DNA of 64,000 bases from Salinicoccus sediminis (GCF_000986795.1 NZ_LAYZ01000024.1:372001-436000), one strand, 5' to 3'. Positions 32,779 through 42,037 are shown, counted from the stretch's first letter. Made by a program: numbers and translations. Notes: generated from the letters alone by a model not told the origin.

Positions 32779-33753
32779 TCATCTGGGGATGTTTGAACCG
32801 TAACGGGAAATATAATTATTATTCAGAAGCAATGTATCTATTTCCTGATTTTTAATAATGTAGTATGTGGATTTCCCCTGCTCAACTTTGACACAATACT
32901 TGTTTAAGAGTCTCCTTACGCTTCTTATATGGAGAATATCTCCAAGGAAAAGTTTTATCCTTTGGGTCGTCATCCTCTCACTGAAAAACAATACTGAGTA
33001 ATCAATGATTCCCCTTACGAAAATTTTCTCCAGAGATTCCTTATAACCACACTCCCTGCATACAGCAATATAATTCCTCACATTCATCTCAAAAGATCCG
33101 CACCTGCTGCAGTAACTGCCGCCCTTGACTCTAGCGGCATCCACTTCCGGTAAGGGCATCGGATCGTCTATAAAGTAATCCTTCAATTTCAATGAAATAT
33201 TATGGGCACGTGCGTCGATGTGCATTTTATTCAACTCTTTCATGTAGTGGCGAAGCATCGACCGCTGGACAATATTCTTCTCATCCTCCGGTACGATATT
33301 CAGGTTGAAATTCGGATTTACAAATACCACTTTGTATTCACGCTCAAAATTAAGTTGGAGCAGAGCCCGCAGCTTCAATAGCTTATTGCCGGTCCGGGCA
33401 GCCTGCGCCAGGGGTTCCTCGGATATCTGTGTACCGTTTATGAACCATCCACTATCTTTGTAGGAATAAAGGCCGCTGTAATTCTTTATTTCGTTTACTA
33501 TCAGCTTATTTCCGGCAATGATCAACGAATCGATCTGCAGTGTACTCCCTTCTATCTTCAGCCACAGATCTCTGTAAATCAGGAGGTTGTCATGCCCTGC
33601 TTCTTCAAATATGCGGTCATACTCCCGCTCCCCCTCATACCCCCTTTTCAAAATCGACAGCTTCCTCGCTTCCAAACTCGTCAATTCACATCTGCGGGAA
33701 AGAGTCTCTAAAAATATCAGTTCCTTCGGTTTCATCCTGTCATTTAAAAACAT
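32779..33753 (-). CDS. NERD-domain nuclease-like protein with zinc ribbon (paralogue 3)
   Basis: The 324-residue protein keeps the nuclease-like residues at the same positions as the other two copies: E42 in GEREYD, D75 in QIDSLII and E88-x-K90 in NEIKNYSG. The zinc ribbon is CSRC (215-218) and CREC (232-235). The ATG at 33753 has GGAGG 8 bp upstream. The gene is visibly more AT-rich than its neighbours, pointing to a separate history. It lies between yjcG and fabI, with array A2 directly downstream. Confidence 0.85.
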   Translation of the reverse strand: MFLNDRMKPKELIFLETLSRRCELTSLEARKLSILKRGYEGEREYDRIFEEAGHDNLLIYRDLWLKIEGSTLQIDSLIIAGNKLIVNEIKNYSGLYSYKDSGWFINGTQISEEPLAQAARTGNKLLKLRALLQLNFEREYKVVFVNPNFNLNIVPEDEKNIVQRSMLRHYMKELNKMHIDARAHNISLKLKDYFIDDPMPLPEVDAARVKGGSYCSRCGSFEMNVRNYIAVCRECGYKESLEKIFVRGIIDYSVLFFSERMTTQRIKLFLGDILHIRSVRRLLNKYCVKVEQGKSTYYIIKNQEIDTLLLNNNYISRYGSNIPR

Positions 33754-33790
33754 GCATTATACCTCCTTAAATAAAAATCCTCTTACTATA

Positions 33791-33817
33791 TATATGTATA
33801 AAAACTGCTGATTTGAT
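33791..33817 (-). promoter_or_regulatory. Bipartite ATCARA-N15-CATATA element, NERD 3
   Basis: On the minus strand ATCAAA (33812-33817) and CATATA (33791-33796) are 15 bp apart, followed by TATAG and then GGAGG. The preceding AAAAAATCAAATCAGC closely matches the other NERD upstream regions. Confidence 0.65.
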
Positions 33818-33892
33818 TTTTTATTAAGCAAATAATAATGGCAATATGTTACTTTTGTGTAAAAGTACCGTTTTAAATAACAGATATCACGC

Positions 33893-33928
33893 AAAAACCC
33901 GGCCGCCTCCATAAGGAGGGACCGGGCC
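33893..33928 (-). terminator. Terminator of fabI
   Basis: On the minus strand CCCGGTCCCTCC-TTAT-GGAGG then CGGCCGGG is followed by TTTTTG, 20 bp after the fabI stop codon. Confidence 0.88.
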
Positions 33929-33948
33929 GGGAAAGTAATAATCTGTAT

Positions 33949-34716
33949 CTACGCCATGATGTGGTAGCCGGAGTCGACGTGGACGACTTCGCCTGTGATG
34001 CCGCTTGCGAGATCGCTCAGGAGGAATGCGACGGTGTTTCCGACTTCGAGCTGGTCGACGTTTCTGCGGAGTGGCGCGCGTTCTTCGATCTCTTTCAGGA
34101 TGGACTTGAACTCGCCCACCGCCGAAGAGCTGAGTGTGCGGATCGGGCCGGCGGACACTGCGTTGACGCGGAATCCGTCTTCACCGAGGTCGTATGCGAG
34201 GTAGCGCACGCTTGCGTCGAGTGCCGCCTTGGCAACGCCCATCACGTTGTAGTTCGGCATTGCGCGCTCGCCGCCGAGGTATGTCATCGTCACGATGCTG
34301 CCGCCTTCGTTCATGATCTTCTTCGCGTGCTTGGCAACGACCGTCAGCGAGTAGGTGCTGATATCGAGCGCATTTTTGAAGCCTTCGCGGGACGTTTCGC
34401 TGTAGCCGCCCTGAAGCTCATCCTTGCCGGCGAAAGCGATCGCGTGAAGCAGGCCGTCGATGCCGCCCGTCTTCTCGCCGATTTCCCTGAACGCGGATTC
34501 GATCTGCGCATCGTCCTGCACGTCACATTCCACGACGATGTCATGGTTGCCCTCGAGTTCGCCCAGAAGCTTCTCAAGCTCACGGCGGAAACGCTCGTTC
34601 AGGATCGTGAAGACAAGTTTCGCCCCCATTTTATCGAGCGCACGCGCAGCGCCCCACGCAATACTGCGCTTATTTGCAACACCCATGATGACATAGGTTC
34701 TACCTTCGAGATTCAT
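33949..34716 (-). CDS. fabI: Enoyl-ACP reductase FabI
   Basis: FabI does the last reduction in each fatty-acid elongation round. The 255-residue short-chain dehydrogenase has MGVANKRSIAWG at residues 12-23 for the cofactor, and the catalytic Tyr-x6-Lys in YNVMGVAKAALDA near 157. Length fits. The nearby AIAF and SAGPIRTL motifs match bacterial FabI, the triclosan target. A FapR-type operator lies 70-90 bp upstream. Confidence 0.96.
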   Translation of the reverse strand: MNLEGRTYVIMGVANKRSIAWGAARALDKMGAKLVFTILNERFRRELEKLLGELEGNHDIVVECDVQDDAQIESAFREIGEKTGGIDGLLHAIAFAGKDELQGGYSETSREGFKNALDISTYSLTVVAKHAKKIMNEGGSIVTMTYLGGERAMPNYNVMGVAKAALDASVRYLAYDLGEDGFRVNAVSAGPIRTLSSSAVGEFKSILKEIEERAPLRRNVDQLEVGNTVAFLLSDLASGITGEVVHVDSGYHIMA

Positions 34717-34788
34717 AAATGATTAACTCCCTTTTCGGATTTGGCGCACGGAGCCCAAGCCCCCGCCCAAAACAGTTTATAGTTTGTT

Positions 34789-34807
34789 ATTAGTACCTAC
34801 TACTAAT
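34789..34807 (-). promoter_or_regulatory. FapR operator of fabI
   Basis: ATTAGTACCTACTACTAAT is a perfect 7-bp inverted repeat with a 5-bp centre and matches the FapR site used by Firmicutes to tie fatty-acid genes to malonyl-CoA. A related site precedes fabH at 50925-50943. Confidence 0.85.
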
Positions 34808-34908
34808 CTACAGTTTTTCATCCCCGATTGCAACTAAAAAATGAGTTTCGGGGATAAAACACTCCGGCCCGGGTGTGCCCCGCCGCCGGCCAAAAAACCG
34901 CCAGGTCA

Positions 34909-34937
34909 GAAAAAGCCGCCGCAGTGCGGCAGCTCCG
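34909..34937 (-). terminator. Terminator of the CPA2 antiporter gene
   Basis: On the minus strand GCTGCCGC-ACT-GCGGCGGC is followed by TTTTTC, directly after the gene's stop codon. Confidence 0.82.
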
Positions 34938-34940
34938 TCA

Positions 34941-36800
34941 TCAGTACAGTTCCAGCTCTCTTTTCAGCTCCTCGACATAATCGGTTTCGCCGGTGACGAA
35001 GATTTTGTCGTCGACCTCAAGCGGCGTATCCCCGTGCGGCACGATCGATTCCTGGCCGCGGAGTATGCGGAGGAAGATGATGTCGCCCGCAAACGGGAAG
35101 TTGCGCAGGATCATGTTGTCGTACCTGTAGTTGTTCATGTGTATTTCGTAGATCGACGTCTCCTCGTCCGAGAGGAGTTCGATCATGTTCGGCGATTCGA
35201 TGAGGCCCTTGAGCAGCGTCTTCGAGCTGAGCATCGTGGAGAAGAGTTCGTAGCCGAGCTTTTTGACCTCCTCCTCCTGTCTTGGATCGTCCACGCGGTA
35301 GATGATCCTTTCGACGCCCGCCTCCTTGGCGAGGCCCGCGACCTGCCAGTTGAGCGAGGAGTCATTGGCGCCGACGACCAGGATGTCCGTATCGAATGCA
35401 TCGAGCGCCGAGAGCGTCTCTTTCGAGTATTCCGGTATTTCATGGAACGTCAGGCTTTCCCGGTTCGACCCCCGCGAATTGGAGTAATTCCTGTGGAAGA
35501 TGAGCTTCACATTGTAGAGGCCGCCGGCGATGCTGTTTGCCACCGGCACGGTCAGCTGGTTGTTCCCGATGATGGTGACGTTGATGACCTTGTCCACCTC
35601 TTCATGCACCGGATAGAGCTGCTTGAAGAGCACCGGTGTGATGATGCAGGCGATGACCGCACTGAGGATGAACATGCCCCTTTCGACCTCCGAGATTGTG
35701 CCGATCTGCTCGGCGATGACCGCGGCGGCGATGACGAGTGACAGCGTGGATGTCAGCAGGAAGCTCGCCGCCGACACGCGCTTGACGTCGAAATAGCGCA
35801 GCAGCACGGCAACCGGGATCACCTTGCTCAGGAAGTATGCAGCAAGCAGCACCGGGATCATGATGAACACACGGCTGTCCTGGAACATCGACGGCAGGTC
35901 GAGGTCCACACCGACCATGATGAAGAAGATCGGGATGAAGAAACCGTAGCCGAATGAATCCAGTTTCGTGTGCATGTCCTTCTCGGGTTTCAGCAGGCTG
36001 ACGATACAGCCGGCGATGAAGGCGCCGAGGATGTTCTCGGCACCGACGCCTTCGGCGAGTGCCACGAGCATGATGATCAGCGCGAACACGCCGCGTATGC
36101 CGATCTGCATCGTGCCGTTGTCCAGCTGCTTGAGGAACTGCGCATGGTGCATGACGCGTCCCAGGAAATAGAACAGTATGGCGAAGACGACCAGTATGCC
36201 CATCAGCCATATCGGCTGGCTGGAATCCGCATAGAGCTGCGAATAGAACGCGAGCATGATCATCGTCACAAGATCTGCGATGACCGCGACCAGCAGGATG
36301 ACCTGCCCCATCTGTTTTGTGATCAGGTTCGTCTCCTTCAGTGTCGGCACGACGACGCCGAGCGAGATGGTCGAGATGATGATGACGAGCAGGAGCACGT
36401 CATCAAAGATGCCCGCCCAGCTCATCGTGAGGGCAAACAGCAGGCTGAGCAGCAGTATGCCTGCGAATATCGACAGCGTAAGCGCCAGTATGTTCGGCAG
36501 CGGACGCTTCAGTATCTTTGATTTTTTTTGCTGCCCGGATTTCTGGATGAATGCGTCGAAGTCGATCTCCAGACCGCTCAGGAACATGAGGAATATGAAC
36601 CCGAGCGTCGACAGGATGTTGAGCCATGGATCGTTCGGATCCACGATATTTAAAAACGAATTACCGATGATGACACCGACGATGATCTCTGCAACCACGA
36701 CCGGCAGAAAGCTGACTTTGAGCCGATTGACCAGTATGGGTGTGAGCAGGGCTGCGAGCACTACGATGGCAAGCGATAATACGGATGGTCCATGTTCCAT
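34941..36800 (-). CDS. CPA2-family cation:proton antiporter with RCK domains
   Basis: The 619-residue protein has twelve or so membrane segments (residues 1-390), including the GLEIDFDAF and LAEGVGAENILGAFIAGCIVS-type antiporter motifs. A TrkA-N-like RCK domain follows (VTIIGNNQLTVPVANSIAGG from about 408) and a TrkA-C domain (IYEIHMNNYRYDNMILRNF to the end). The RCK pair suggests gating by a nucleotide. It exchanges K+ or Na+ for H+. AAGGAG precedes the ATG by 5 bp. Next to fabI as in staphylococci. Confidence 0.92.
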   Translation of the reverse strand: MEHGPSVLSLAIVVLAALLTPILVNRLKVSFLPVVVAEIIVGVIIGNSFLNIVDPNDPWLNILSTLGFIFLMFLSGLEIDFDAFIQKSGQQKKSKILKRPLPNILALTLSIFAGILLLSLLFALTMSWAGIFDDVLLLVIIISTISLGVVVPTLKETNLITKQMGQVILLVAVIADLVTMIMLAFYSQLYADSSQPIWLMGILVVFAILFYFLGRVMHHAQFLKQLDNGTMQIGIRGVFALIIMLVALAEGVGAENILGAFIAGCIVSLLKPEKDMHTKLDSFGYGFFIPIFFIMVGVDLDLPSMFQDSRVFIMIPVLLAAYFLSKVIPVAVLLRYFDVKRVSAASFLLTSTLSLVIAAAVIAEQIGTISEVERGMFILSAVIACIITPVLFKQLYPVHEEVDKVINVTIIGNNQLTVPVANSIAGGLYNVKLIFHRNYSNSRGSNRESLTFHEIPEYSKETLSALDAFDTDILVVGANDSSLNWQVAGLAKEAGVERIIYRVDDPRQEEEVKKLGYELFSTMLSSKTLLKGLIESPNMIELLSDEETSIYEIHMNNYRYDNMILRNFPFAGDIIFLRILRGQESIVPHGDTPLEVDDKIFVTGETDYVEELKRELELY

Positions 36801-36809
36801 AGTTTCTCC

Positions 36810-38195
36810 TTAGATCAGGTAAGACATAAATGCGTTGGCAAGCGAGAAGTAGATCAGCAGGCTGATGATGTCATTCGCCGTCGTGATGAACGGGCCGCTT
36901 GCCACTGCAGGGTCGATGCCGACGCGCGCCATCGCAAGCGGCACCAGTGTGCCGAGCAGCGTCGCGAGCGTCATCGCGATCATGAGGCTTGTGCTCACGA
37001 TCATGCCGAGCACCGGAGACTGGTACATCAGCACGATGATGGTGAACAGCACCGCCCCGCAGACGACGCCGGTGATGACACCGGAGCCCATCTCGCGCAG
37101 GGCGAGCTTCACCTTGCTTGCTTCCTGTATCTCCCCTGTCGCGATACCGCGGACGGCAACGGCGAGGGACTGTGTGCCGGTGTTCCCGGCCATCCCGCCG
37201 ATGATGGGGATGAAGGCGCCAAGTATTGCCACCTGGGCCAGTGTATCTTCGAATGTGGTCAGCATCGTCGCCGTGATCATTCCCATGAATGTCAGGCCGA
37301 CGAGCCACGGCAGCCGCTTTTTGGCTGTCGACAGCGAGGAATCCGTCGTCGGTTCGATTTCGCTCATACCGGCGAGCCTGGAATAGTCCTCCCCCGCCTC
37401 TTCGTGGATGACATCCATGATGTCATCGGCTGTGATGATGCCGACCAGATGATCCTGGTAATCGACGACCGGCACGGCCAGGAAGTCGTAGTCCCGCATG
37501 ATCTGCGCGACATCCTCCTGGTCGTCCGACACGCGCACGGATACGACGCGCTCCGTCATGATGTCCCCGATATATTCATCATCATCGGCGATGATGAGTT
37601 CACGCAGCGACATGATGCCGGCGAGGCGCCGCTCCTCGTCCACCACGAAGACGTAGTAGATCGTCTCCGAGCCCGGCGCCTTCTCTTTCAGATGACGCAT
37701 GGCTTCGCGGACTGTCATGAGCGATGTCACGCTGACGAACTCGGTCGTCATGATACCGCCGGCAGTGTCCTCCTCATAGTTCAAAAGGGCGCGTATTTCA
37801 CGCGCATCCTCCCTGTCCATCAGCGTGAGGAACGACGTCAGCTTCTCCCTCGACACCTCGTTCAGTATATCCACGGCGTTATCGTACTGCATCGCGCCGA
37901 GCATGTGCGCCGCGTAGCGCGCATCCATCGCATCGAAGATCCCTTCGAACTCATCAGGTTCAAGCTCGAGATTGTCGAAGAAATCAGAGACCTCTTCAGG
38001 GGCGAGGAAATGATAGAGGCGTGTGCGCTCATCATCCCCGATCTCCAGATAGAATTCACTCTGCTCATAGCTGTGGAGCGCGAGGAACTCCCTCCGGAAG
38101 TCGTCTATATTATCATCTTTGAGCATGGAGCGCAATGCTTCATGCCCCACCATTTCATCCGTGTTTTCGTTGAATTCTGCCAACTCTGCCACCAC
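36810..38195 (-). CDS. mgtE: Magnesium transporter MgtE
   Basis: The up-to-461-residue protein has the MgtE order: a helical N-domain (about 20-140), two CBS domains (TTEFVSVTSLMTVREAMRHL and MTERVVSVRVSDDQEDVAQI), a plug helix and five C-terminal membrane segments with GGMAGNTGTQSLAVAVRG, the Mg2+ pore signature. The start is uncertain: GTG 38195 and GTG 38192 overlap AGGTGG, so TTG 38183, 8 bp after it, may be used. The gene ends 9 bp before the antiporter start, so they are one transcript. Confidence 0.95.
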   Translation of the reverse strand: MVAELAEFNENTDEMVGHEALRSMLKDDNIDDFRREFLALHSYEQSEFYLEIGDDERTRLYHFLAPEEVSDFFDNLELEPDEFEGIFDAMDARYAAHMLGAMQYDNAVDILNEVSREKLTSFLTLMDREDAREIRALLNYEEDTAGGIMTTEFVSVTSLMTVREAMRHLKEKAPGSETIYYVFVVDEERRLAGIMSLRELIIADDDEYIGDIMTERVVSVRVSDDQEDVAQIMRDYDFLAVPVVDYQDHLVGIITADDIMDVIHEEAGEDYSRLAGMSEIEPTTDSSLSTAKKRLPWLVGLTFMGMITATMLTTFEDTLAQVAILGAFIPIIGGMAGNTGTQSLAVAVRGIATGEIQEASKVKLALREMGSGVITGVVCGAVLFTIIVLMYQSPVLGMIVSTSLMIAMTLATLLGTLVPLAMARVGIDPAVASGPFITTANDIISLLIYFSLANAFMSYLI

Positions 38196-38251
38196 CTGTC
38201 ATTCTTTCTTTATACTCATGCCCCCCGGACGGGAATTTATGCATACCCAAC

Positions 38252-38283
38252 TACAAAAAGCACTTTTTCAAGTGCTTTTCATT
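38252..38283 (-). terminator. Terminator of nadK
   Basis: On the minus strand AAAAGCACTT-GAAA-AAGTGCTTTTT ends with a T-run, overlapping the nadK stop codon region. Confidence 0.85.
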
Positions 38284-39085
38284 CCGCGGAGATGAATGAG
38301 TCGTGAACCCTTCTCCAGAACGGGAACGGCCTGAATCTCGCAAAACGGATCTTCTCATCCGCCACGCGGAACTGGATGGATTTCACCCCTTTATGTACGA
38401 GGTTGATATGATCGATCGTCAGATTGTATATTTCACTGTTCACCGGGTTGACGTGGCACGTGTGGTGCTTCGGCAGCACGAGCGGCGAGCCGACCGTCCG
38501 GAACACGCGGTTGTTGATCGAGGCGATCTCTGTGATCTGTATCGCTTCGAGCGACGGGTGGATCAGCGCGCCGCCCAGGGCCTTGTTGTAGGCCGTCGAA
38601 CCCGACGGAGTCGAGATGCAGAGGCCGTCTCCGCGGAACCGCTCGAAATGCTGGTTGCGGATATCTACATCCATCACGAGCGTCGTGCCGTTGTTCGTAC
38701 GGAGCGTCGCTTCGTTCAGCGCGAGATAGCGCGTCTCGGTGCCCGCCGCCCCGTACCGCACAATCGTCTCGAGCAGCGGATATTCGATCACCTGGAACTC
38801 GTCGTTCTGGATCGAAATGATGAGCCGCTCCACCTCGTGCGGCAGCCAGTCCGCATAGAATCCGAGGTGACCCGTATGGACGCCGACGAAAGCCGTGTGG
38901 TCCATCAGGTGCTGGTAGCTGTGGAACGCCTGGAGCAGCGTTCCGTCCCCGCCGACCGAAATGACGATCTCCGGCGTCTTTTCATCCGGCGTCATCCCCA
39001 TGTCGACCATATAGTTCATCATCTTGTCTTTCAGTGCGTTCGATTTCGTGTCCCCCTTGGAGACGATGAAGAATTTCATCTGCAT
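38279..39085 (-). CDS. nadK: NAD kinase
   Basis: NAD kinase makes NADP. The 268-residue protein has [11 protein letters not shown] near residue 45, the substrate loop [13 protein letters not shown] near 70, LNEATLRT and [23 protein letters not shown]. The sequence closely follows staphylococcal NadK to the [15 protein letters not shown] end. ATG 39085 has GAAGG 4 bp upstream; ATG 39079 is an alternative. It is in the yjbL-relQ-nadK unit. Confidence 0.97.
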   Translation of the reverse strand: MQMKFFIVSKGDTKSNALKDKMMNYMVDMGMTPDEKTPEIVISVGGDGTLLQAFHSYQHLMDHTAFVGVHTGHLGFYADWLPHEVERLIISIQNDEFQVIEYPLLETIVRYGAAGTETRYLALNEATLRTNNGTTLVMDVDIRNQHFERFRGDGLCISTPSGSTAYNKALGGALIHPSLEAIQITEIASINNRVFRTVGSPLVLPKHHTCHVNPVNSEIYNLTIDHINLVHKGVKSIQFRVADEKIRFARFRPFPFWRRVHDSFISAE

Positions 39086-39126
39086 CCGCCCTTCCTTCCT
39101 GAGAATAAAAACCGTGTGGCCCTTGT

Positions 39127-39747
39127 CTATATGTTGCGCTTTTTAGTGTAGTATTTCTGTGCATCCTGGATCTCCTCACGGATTTCGGACATTTCCTGAT
39201 CGAGGAGGTAGGCCGCCTCCGCCGCATTCTGGAGGCGCTTTTTGATTTCGGGCGGGTATTCGCCGCTGTACTTGTAGTTCAGCGTGTGCTCGATCGTCGC
39301 CCAGAAGTTCATCGCCAGCGTGCGGATCTGTATCTCGGCCAGGATGTCCACCGTCCCTTCGATGGTTTCCACCGGATATTCGACGATGAGATGGTAGGAG
39401 CGGTATCCGCTCTCCTTCGTGTTTTCGATGTAATCGCGCTCTTCGACCACCAACATGTCAGAACGCTCACGGATCAGCTCCGTGATGACTTTGATGTCGT
39501 CGACGAACTGGCACATGATGCGGATGCCCGCGATATCGTACATCCCGGCGCGCAGCTGGTCGTACGGGATATCGCGGGTGCTCGCCTTCTCTATGATGCT
39601 CTGCACCGGCTTGACGCGTGCGGTCACAAATTCGACCGGAGAGGACTGGCGCTTCAACTGATAGTCCTTGCGCATCCCTTTCAGCTTAACTTTGAGTTCT
39701 TCGACAGCCTGTTTGTACGGCCTCAGAAACTTCTCCCATTCTTCCAT
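39127..39747 (-). CDS. relQ: Small alarmone synthetase RelQ
   Basis: RelQ makes (p)ppGpp from ATP and GDP/GTP, mainly in cell-wall stress. The 206-residue protein has only the synthetase domain, with no hydrolase: [19 protein letters not shown], the [16 protein letters not shown] motif near 72 and [16 protein letters not shown] near 112, then [21 protein letters not shown] 39747 follows GGGGTG. Order yjbL-relQ-nadK is conserved in staphylococci. Confidence 0.95.
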   Translation of the reverse strand: MEEWEKFLRPYKQAVEELKVKLKGMRKDYQLKRQSSPVEFVTARVKPVQSIIEKASTRDIPYDQLRAGMYDIAGIRIMCQFVDDIKVITELIRERSDMLVVEERDYIENTKESGYRSYHLIVEYPVETIEGTVDILAEIQIRTLAMNFWATIEHTLNYKYSGEYPPEIKKRLQNAAEAAYLLDQEMSEIREEIQDAQKYYTKKRNI

Positions 39748-39773
39748 CAAAAACACCCCAGTCAGTTATCGTA

Positions 39774-40127
39774 CTATAATCTGAATTGTTCCCTGACGGC
39801 ACTTTCGAATTCCCTGCCGTAGTTATTGTTGTCAACGATGTTATCAAGCAGGAAATCCATCTCTTCCCAGAAATCGGCGAGTGCGATTCTGCCGTTCAGC
39901 TTGATCTCCTTATTCCTGTAATCGTTCAGCATGGACCATGTCTCCTTTACGAAGTGCACCCTCCGGAATGCATCCCCGTCATCGAGCAGATAGATGAAGC
40001 TCATGTTGTCGGAGTCCACGATCATGCGTGAGGCGGCCGTCATCCCTGTAAGGTCGGCGTCAGCATGGCATTTCAATGTTTCTTCTTCAAATTTGATTTC
40101 GTCTACATATATATCCAATTTATTCAC
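39774..40127 (-). CDS. yjbL: UPF0738 (YjbL-like) protein
   Basis: The 117-residue soluble protein matches the UPF0738 family in length and in lying first in the yjbL-relQ-nadK unit, divergent from yjbK. It has no recognised catalytic motif and no membrane segment. The function is unknown. Confidence 0.8.
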   Translation of the reverse strand: MNKLDIYVDEIKFEEETLKCHADADLTGMTAASRMIVDSDNMSFIYLLDDGDAFRRVHFVKETWSMLNDYRNKEIKLNGRIALADFWEEMDFLLDNIVDNNNYGREFESAVREQFRL

Positions 40128-40141
40128 TCCTTGCGCACTTT

Positions 40142-40216
40142 ATTCTACCACAGTACAGCACTTTTGATAACGCTTAGACCTGTTTGCTTTACAGTCCATT
40201 TCAATTTATAGATAAT
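40142..40216. promoter_or_regulatory. Divergent promoters of the relQ and yjbK units
   Basis: Leftwards TTATCA (40165-40170) and TAGAAT (40142-40147) are 17 bp apart. Rightwards TTTACA (40188-40193) and GATAAT (40211-40216) are 17 bp apart. On the minus strand TCTAAGCGTTATCA (40165-40178) matches the cre consensus at 13 of 14 positions and overlaps the leftward -35 box; CcpA control of relQ-nadK is possible but unproven. Confidence 0.6.
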
Positions 40217-40239
40217 GTAGTCAAGGAGTGGATTCCATA

Positions 40240-40842
40240 ATGAAAGAATTGGAAATAGAATTCAAGAACATGCTGAGCGGCCAGGAATACGGACGTCTCG
40301 AAGAGAAATATTTCAGCAGCCAGAAGCCGGTTGTGCAGACGAATTTCTATATAGATACACCGGATCTCGATATGAGGAAGAACAGGATACTGCTCCGCAT
40401 CCGCGACGCGGAGGGCGTCCAGATGATGACATTGAAGGAACCGACTGAAAAAGGCGTGATGGAATACCACGGCGAAGTCTCGGGGGAACTGAATTTCGAC
40501 CGGGATATCCGGCCCGGCGAGCTGCCCGAGATCATCCGGGAAGAGCTCGCACGCTATGACATCGATATATCACAGCTCAAGATCTACGGTGCCCTGTCCA
40601 CCGAGCGGCGTCAGGTCCCCTACAGGGAGGGGCTCCTGGTGCTCGACCGCAATACGTTTTTGGACGAGGAGGATTTCGAGCTGGAGTATGAAGTCGACAA
40701 CTATGATAAAGGGGAGACCCGGTTTTTGCACCTCCTTGAGGACGCCGGCATAGAACGCCGCGGCGAAGTCACGAAAAGCGAGCGGTTCTACAACAAGCTC
40801 GCAAGCATCAGGACGGGTGATCATTATGCCTATACCATTTAA
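40240..40842 (+). CDS. yjbK: CYTH-domain protein YjbK
   Basis: The 200-residue protein has the CYTH (triphosphate tunnel) signature ELEIEFK at the N-terminus, then alternating charged strands (RILLRIRDAEG, MTLKEP, EVSGEL, ALSTERRQV) expected for the tunnel that binds triphosphates. Substrate unknown; inorganic tripolyphosphate is common. ATG 40240 is preferred, though AGGAG is 11 bp away; a GTG at 40228 overlaps that site. Confidence 0.88.
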   Translation: MKELEIEFKNMLSGQEYGRLEEKYFSSQKPVVQTNFYIDTPDLDMRKNRILLRIRDAEGVQMMTLKEPTEKGVMEYHGEVSGELNFDRDIRPGELPEIIREELARYDIDISQLKIYGALSTERRQVPYREGLLVLDRNTFLDEEDFELEYEVDNYDKGETRFLHLLEDAGIERRGEVTKSERFYNKLASIRTGDHYAYTI

Positions 40843-41194
40843 GGAGATCGGCGAGGAGAAGCTCTACCGGATGATCGACATCTTCTACTCCTACGTTGCC
40901 GAGGATGACAGGATGAACTTCCTTTTCCCGGATGACCTGTCGGAGACCGCCTACAAGCAGAAGCTGTTCCAGACACAGTTCCTCGGCGGTCCGAACCTGT
41001 ACAATCAGGAATACGGCCATCCGATGATGAAGATGAGGCACATGCCATTCCGCATTACACCGCATGCGAAAGAGGCGTGGCTTGAAAATATGGAAAAAGC
41101 CATGGATGACGTCGGGCTTGATGAGGCTATGCGTGAATACCTCATGGCCCGCTACACCATGACCGCGAACCATATGGTGAATTCAACAGATTAA
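40826..41194 (+). CDS. yjbI: Group II truncated hemoglobin (YjbI)
   Basis: The 122-residue protein has the group II globin pattern: IDIFYSYVAED with the B10 tyrosine, FLGGPNLYNQEYGHPMMKMR with the distal region, and MRHMPFRI with the proximal histidine. It binds haem and probably handles O2 or NO. The ATG lies 17 bp inside yjbK, so the two are translationally coupled, and yjbH follows 13 bp later. Confidence 0.93.
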   Translation: MPIPFKEIGEEKLYRMIDIFYSYVAEDDRMNFLFPDDLSETAYKQKLFQTQFLGGPNLYNQEYGHPMMKMRHMPFRITPHAKEAWLENMEKAMDDVGLDEAMREYLMARYTMTANHMVNSTD

Positions 41195-41207
41195 GCAGGG
41201 TGAGGAC

Positions 41208-41999
41208 ATGAATAATTCCCGCGAACAGTCACTTGTACTAGAGCCGACAACCCGCCATGTTGAGATTTTCTACTTTTTCGACCCATTTTCAGAAAGCTGC
41301 CGCGAGATGGAACCCATCATCAACAAGCTTCTGATCGAATATCGTGGACACGTTTCCATCACCAAGATACTTGCACCGTCACTGAATGTCCTGACCAAGT
41401 GCCAGGCACAATCCACATCGGACATCGATAACATAGCACTCGCCTACAAGGCGGCCGAAATACAGGGGCGCAACAAGGCGCGCGCCTTCATCCGCTACGT
41501 GCTGAACCGCATCGCACCGACGCGCAGCATCTGCACTGTCGAGCACATGGAGGCGAGCGCGCGTCTCGCCGGTCTTGATATATCCTCATTTTTCAGCGAC
41601 GCGCGCTCCGAAGCCGTGAGGACAATGCTCCGCCGCGATCTCTCCGTCTACCGTGAGATGGACGTCGACACACTGCCCGCCATGGTCTTCTTCTCAGGCG
41701 ACGTGCATGCTGAAGGCGTAAAGGTGGAGGGCGTCTACCCCTACCATATATACACATATATCATCAACGAGCTTGTCGATGCAGAGATAGAGAAACATCA
41801 GCTTCCGAGCATCCATGACTACATCGAATCATTCGAAGTCGTCAGCTTCCACGAACTGAAAACAGTATTCGAATGGCGCAGCGGGCTGTTGCTGAACGAA
41901 TTGAAAAAGCTGCGGCTGCAGCGCCTGATCGAAGAGGTAGAGACCGACGAAGGCATCTATTACCAGATATTCGGGGGAACGTCGAGTCTCGGAAAATAG
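41208..41999 (+). CDS. yjbH: Spx-degradation adaptor YjbH
   Basis: YjbH brings Spx to ClpXP for degradation and so limits the disulfide-stress response. The 263-residue protein has a thioredoxin-like (DsbA-type) start, IFYFFDPFSESCREMEP at about residues 20-36, in which the usual CxxC is reduced to one cysteine. An IEYRGHVSITKILAPS strand and a QGRNKARAFIRYVLNR helix follow. GGTGAGG precedes the ATG. Its target gene spx is 5 kb away. Confidence 0.92.
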   Translation: MNNSREQSLVLEPTTRHVEIFYFFDPFSESCREMEPIINKLLIEYRGHVSITKILAPSLNVLTKCQAQSTSDIDNIALAYKAAEIQGRNKARAFIRYVLNRIAPTRSICTVEHMEASARLAGLDISSFFSDARSEAVRTMLRRDLSVYREMDVDTLPAMVFFSGDVHAEGVKVEGVYPYHIYTYIINELVDAEIEKHQLPSIHDYIESFEVVSFHELKTVFEWRSGLLLNELKKLRLQRLIEEVETDEGIYYQIFGGTSSLGK

Positions 42000-42037
42000 T
42001 ATTAATTGTATTGGATGTTGGAATATAGGGATATTGG

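Noticed and set aside
32299-32782. Three long overlapping minus-strand open frames (136-161 codons) with repeated TAESTVSAK-like peptides
   Set aside because: They are translations of the 41-bp repeat array in all three frames; 41 is not divisible by three and the unit lacks stops. No ribosome-binding site and no non-repeat coding part.
36792-38306. A 504-codon plus-strand open frame
   Set aside because: Antisense of mgtE with a His/Asp/Arg-rich composition typical of shadow frames.
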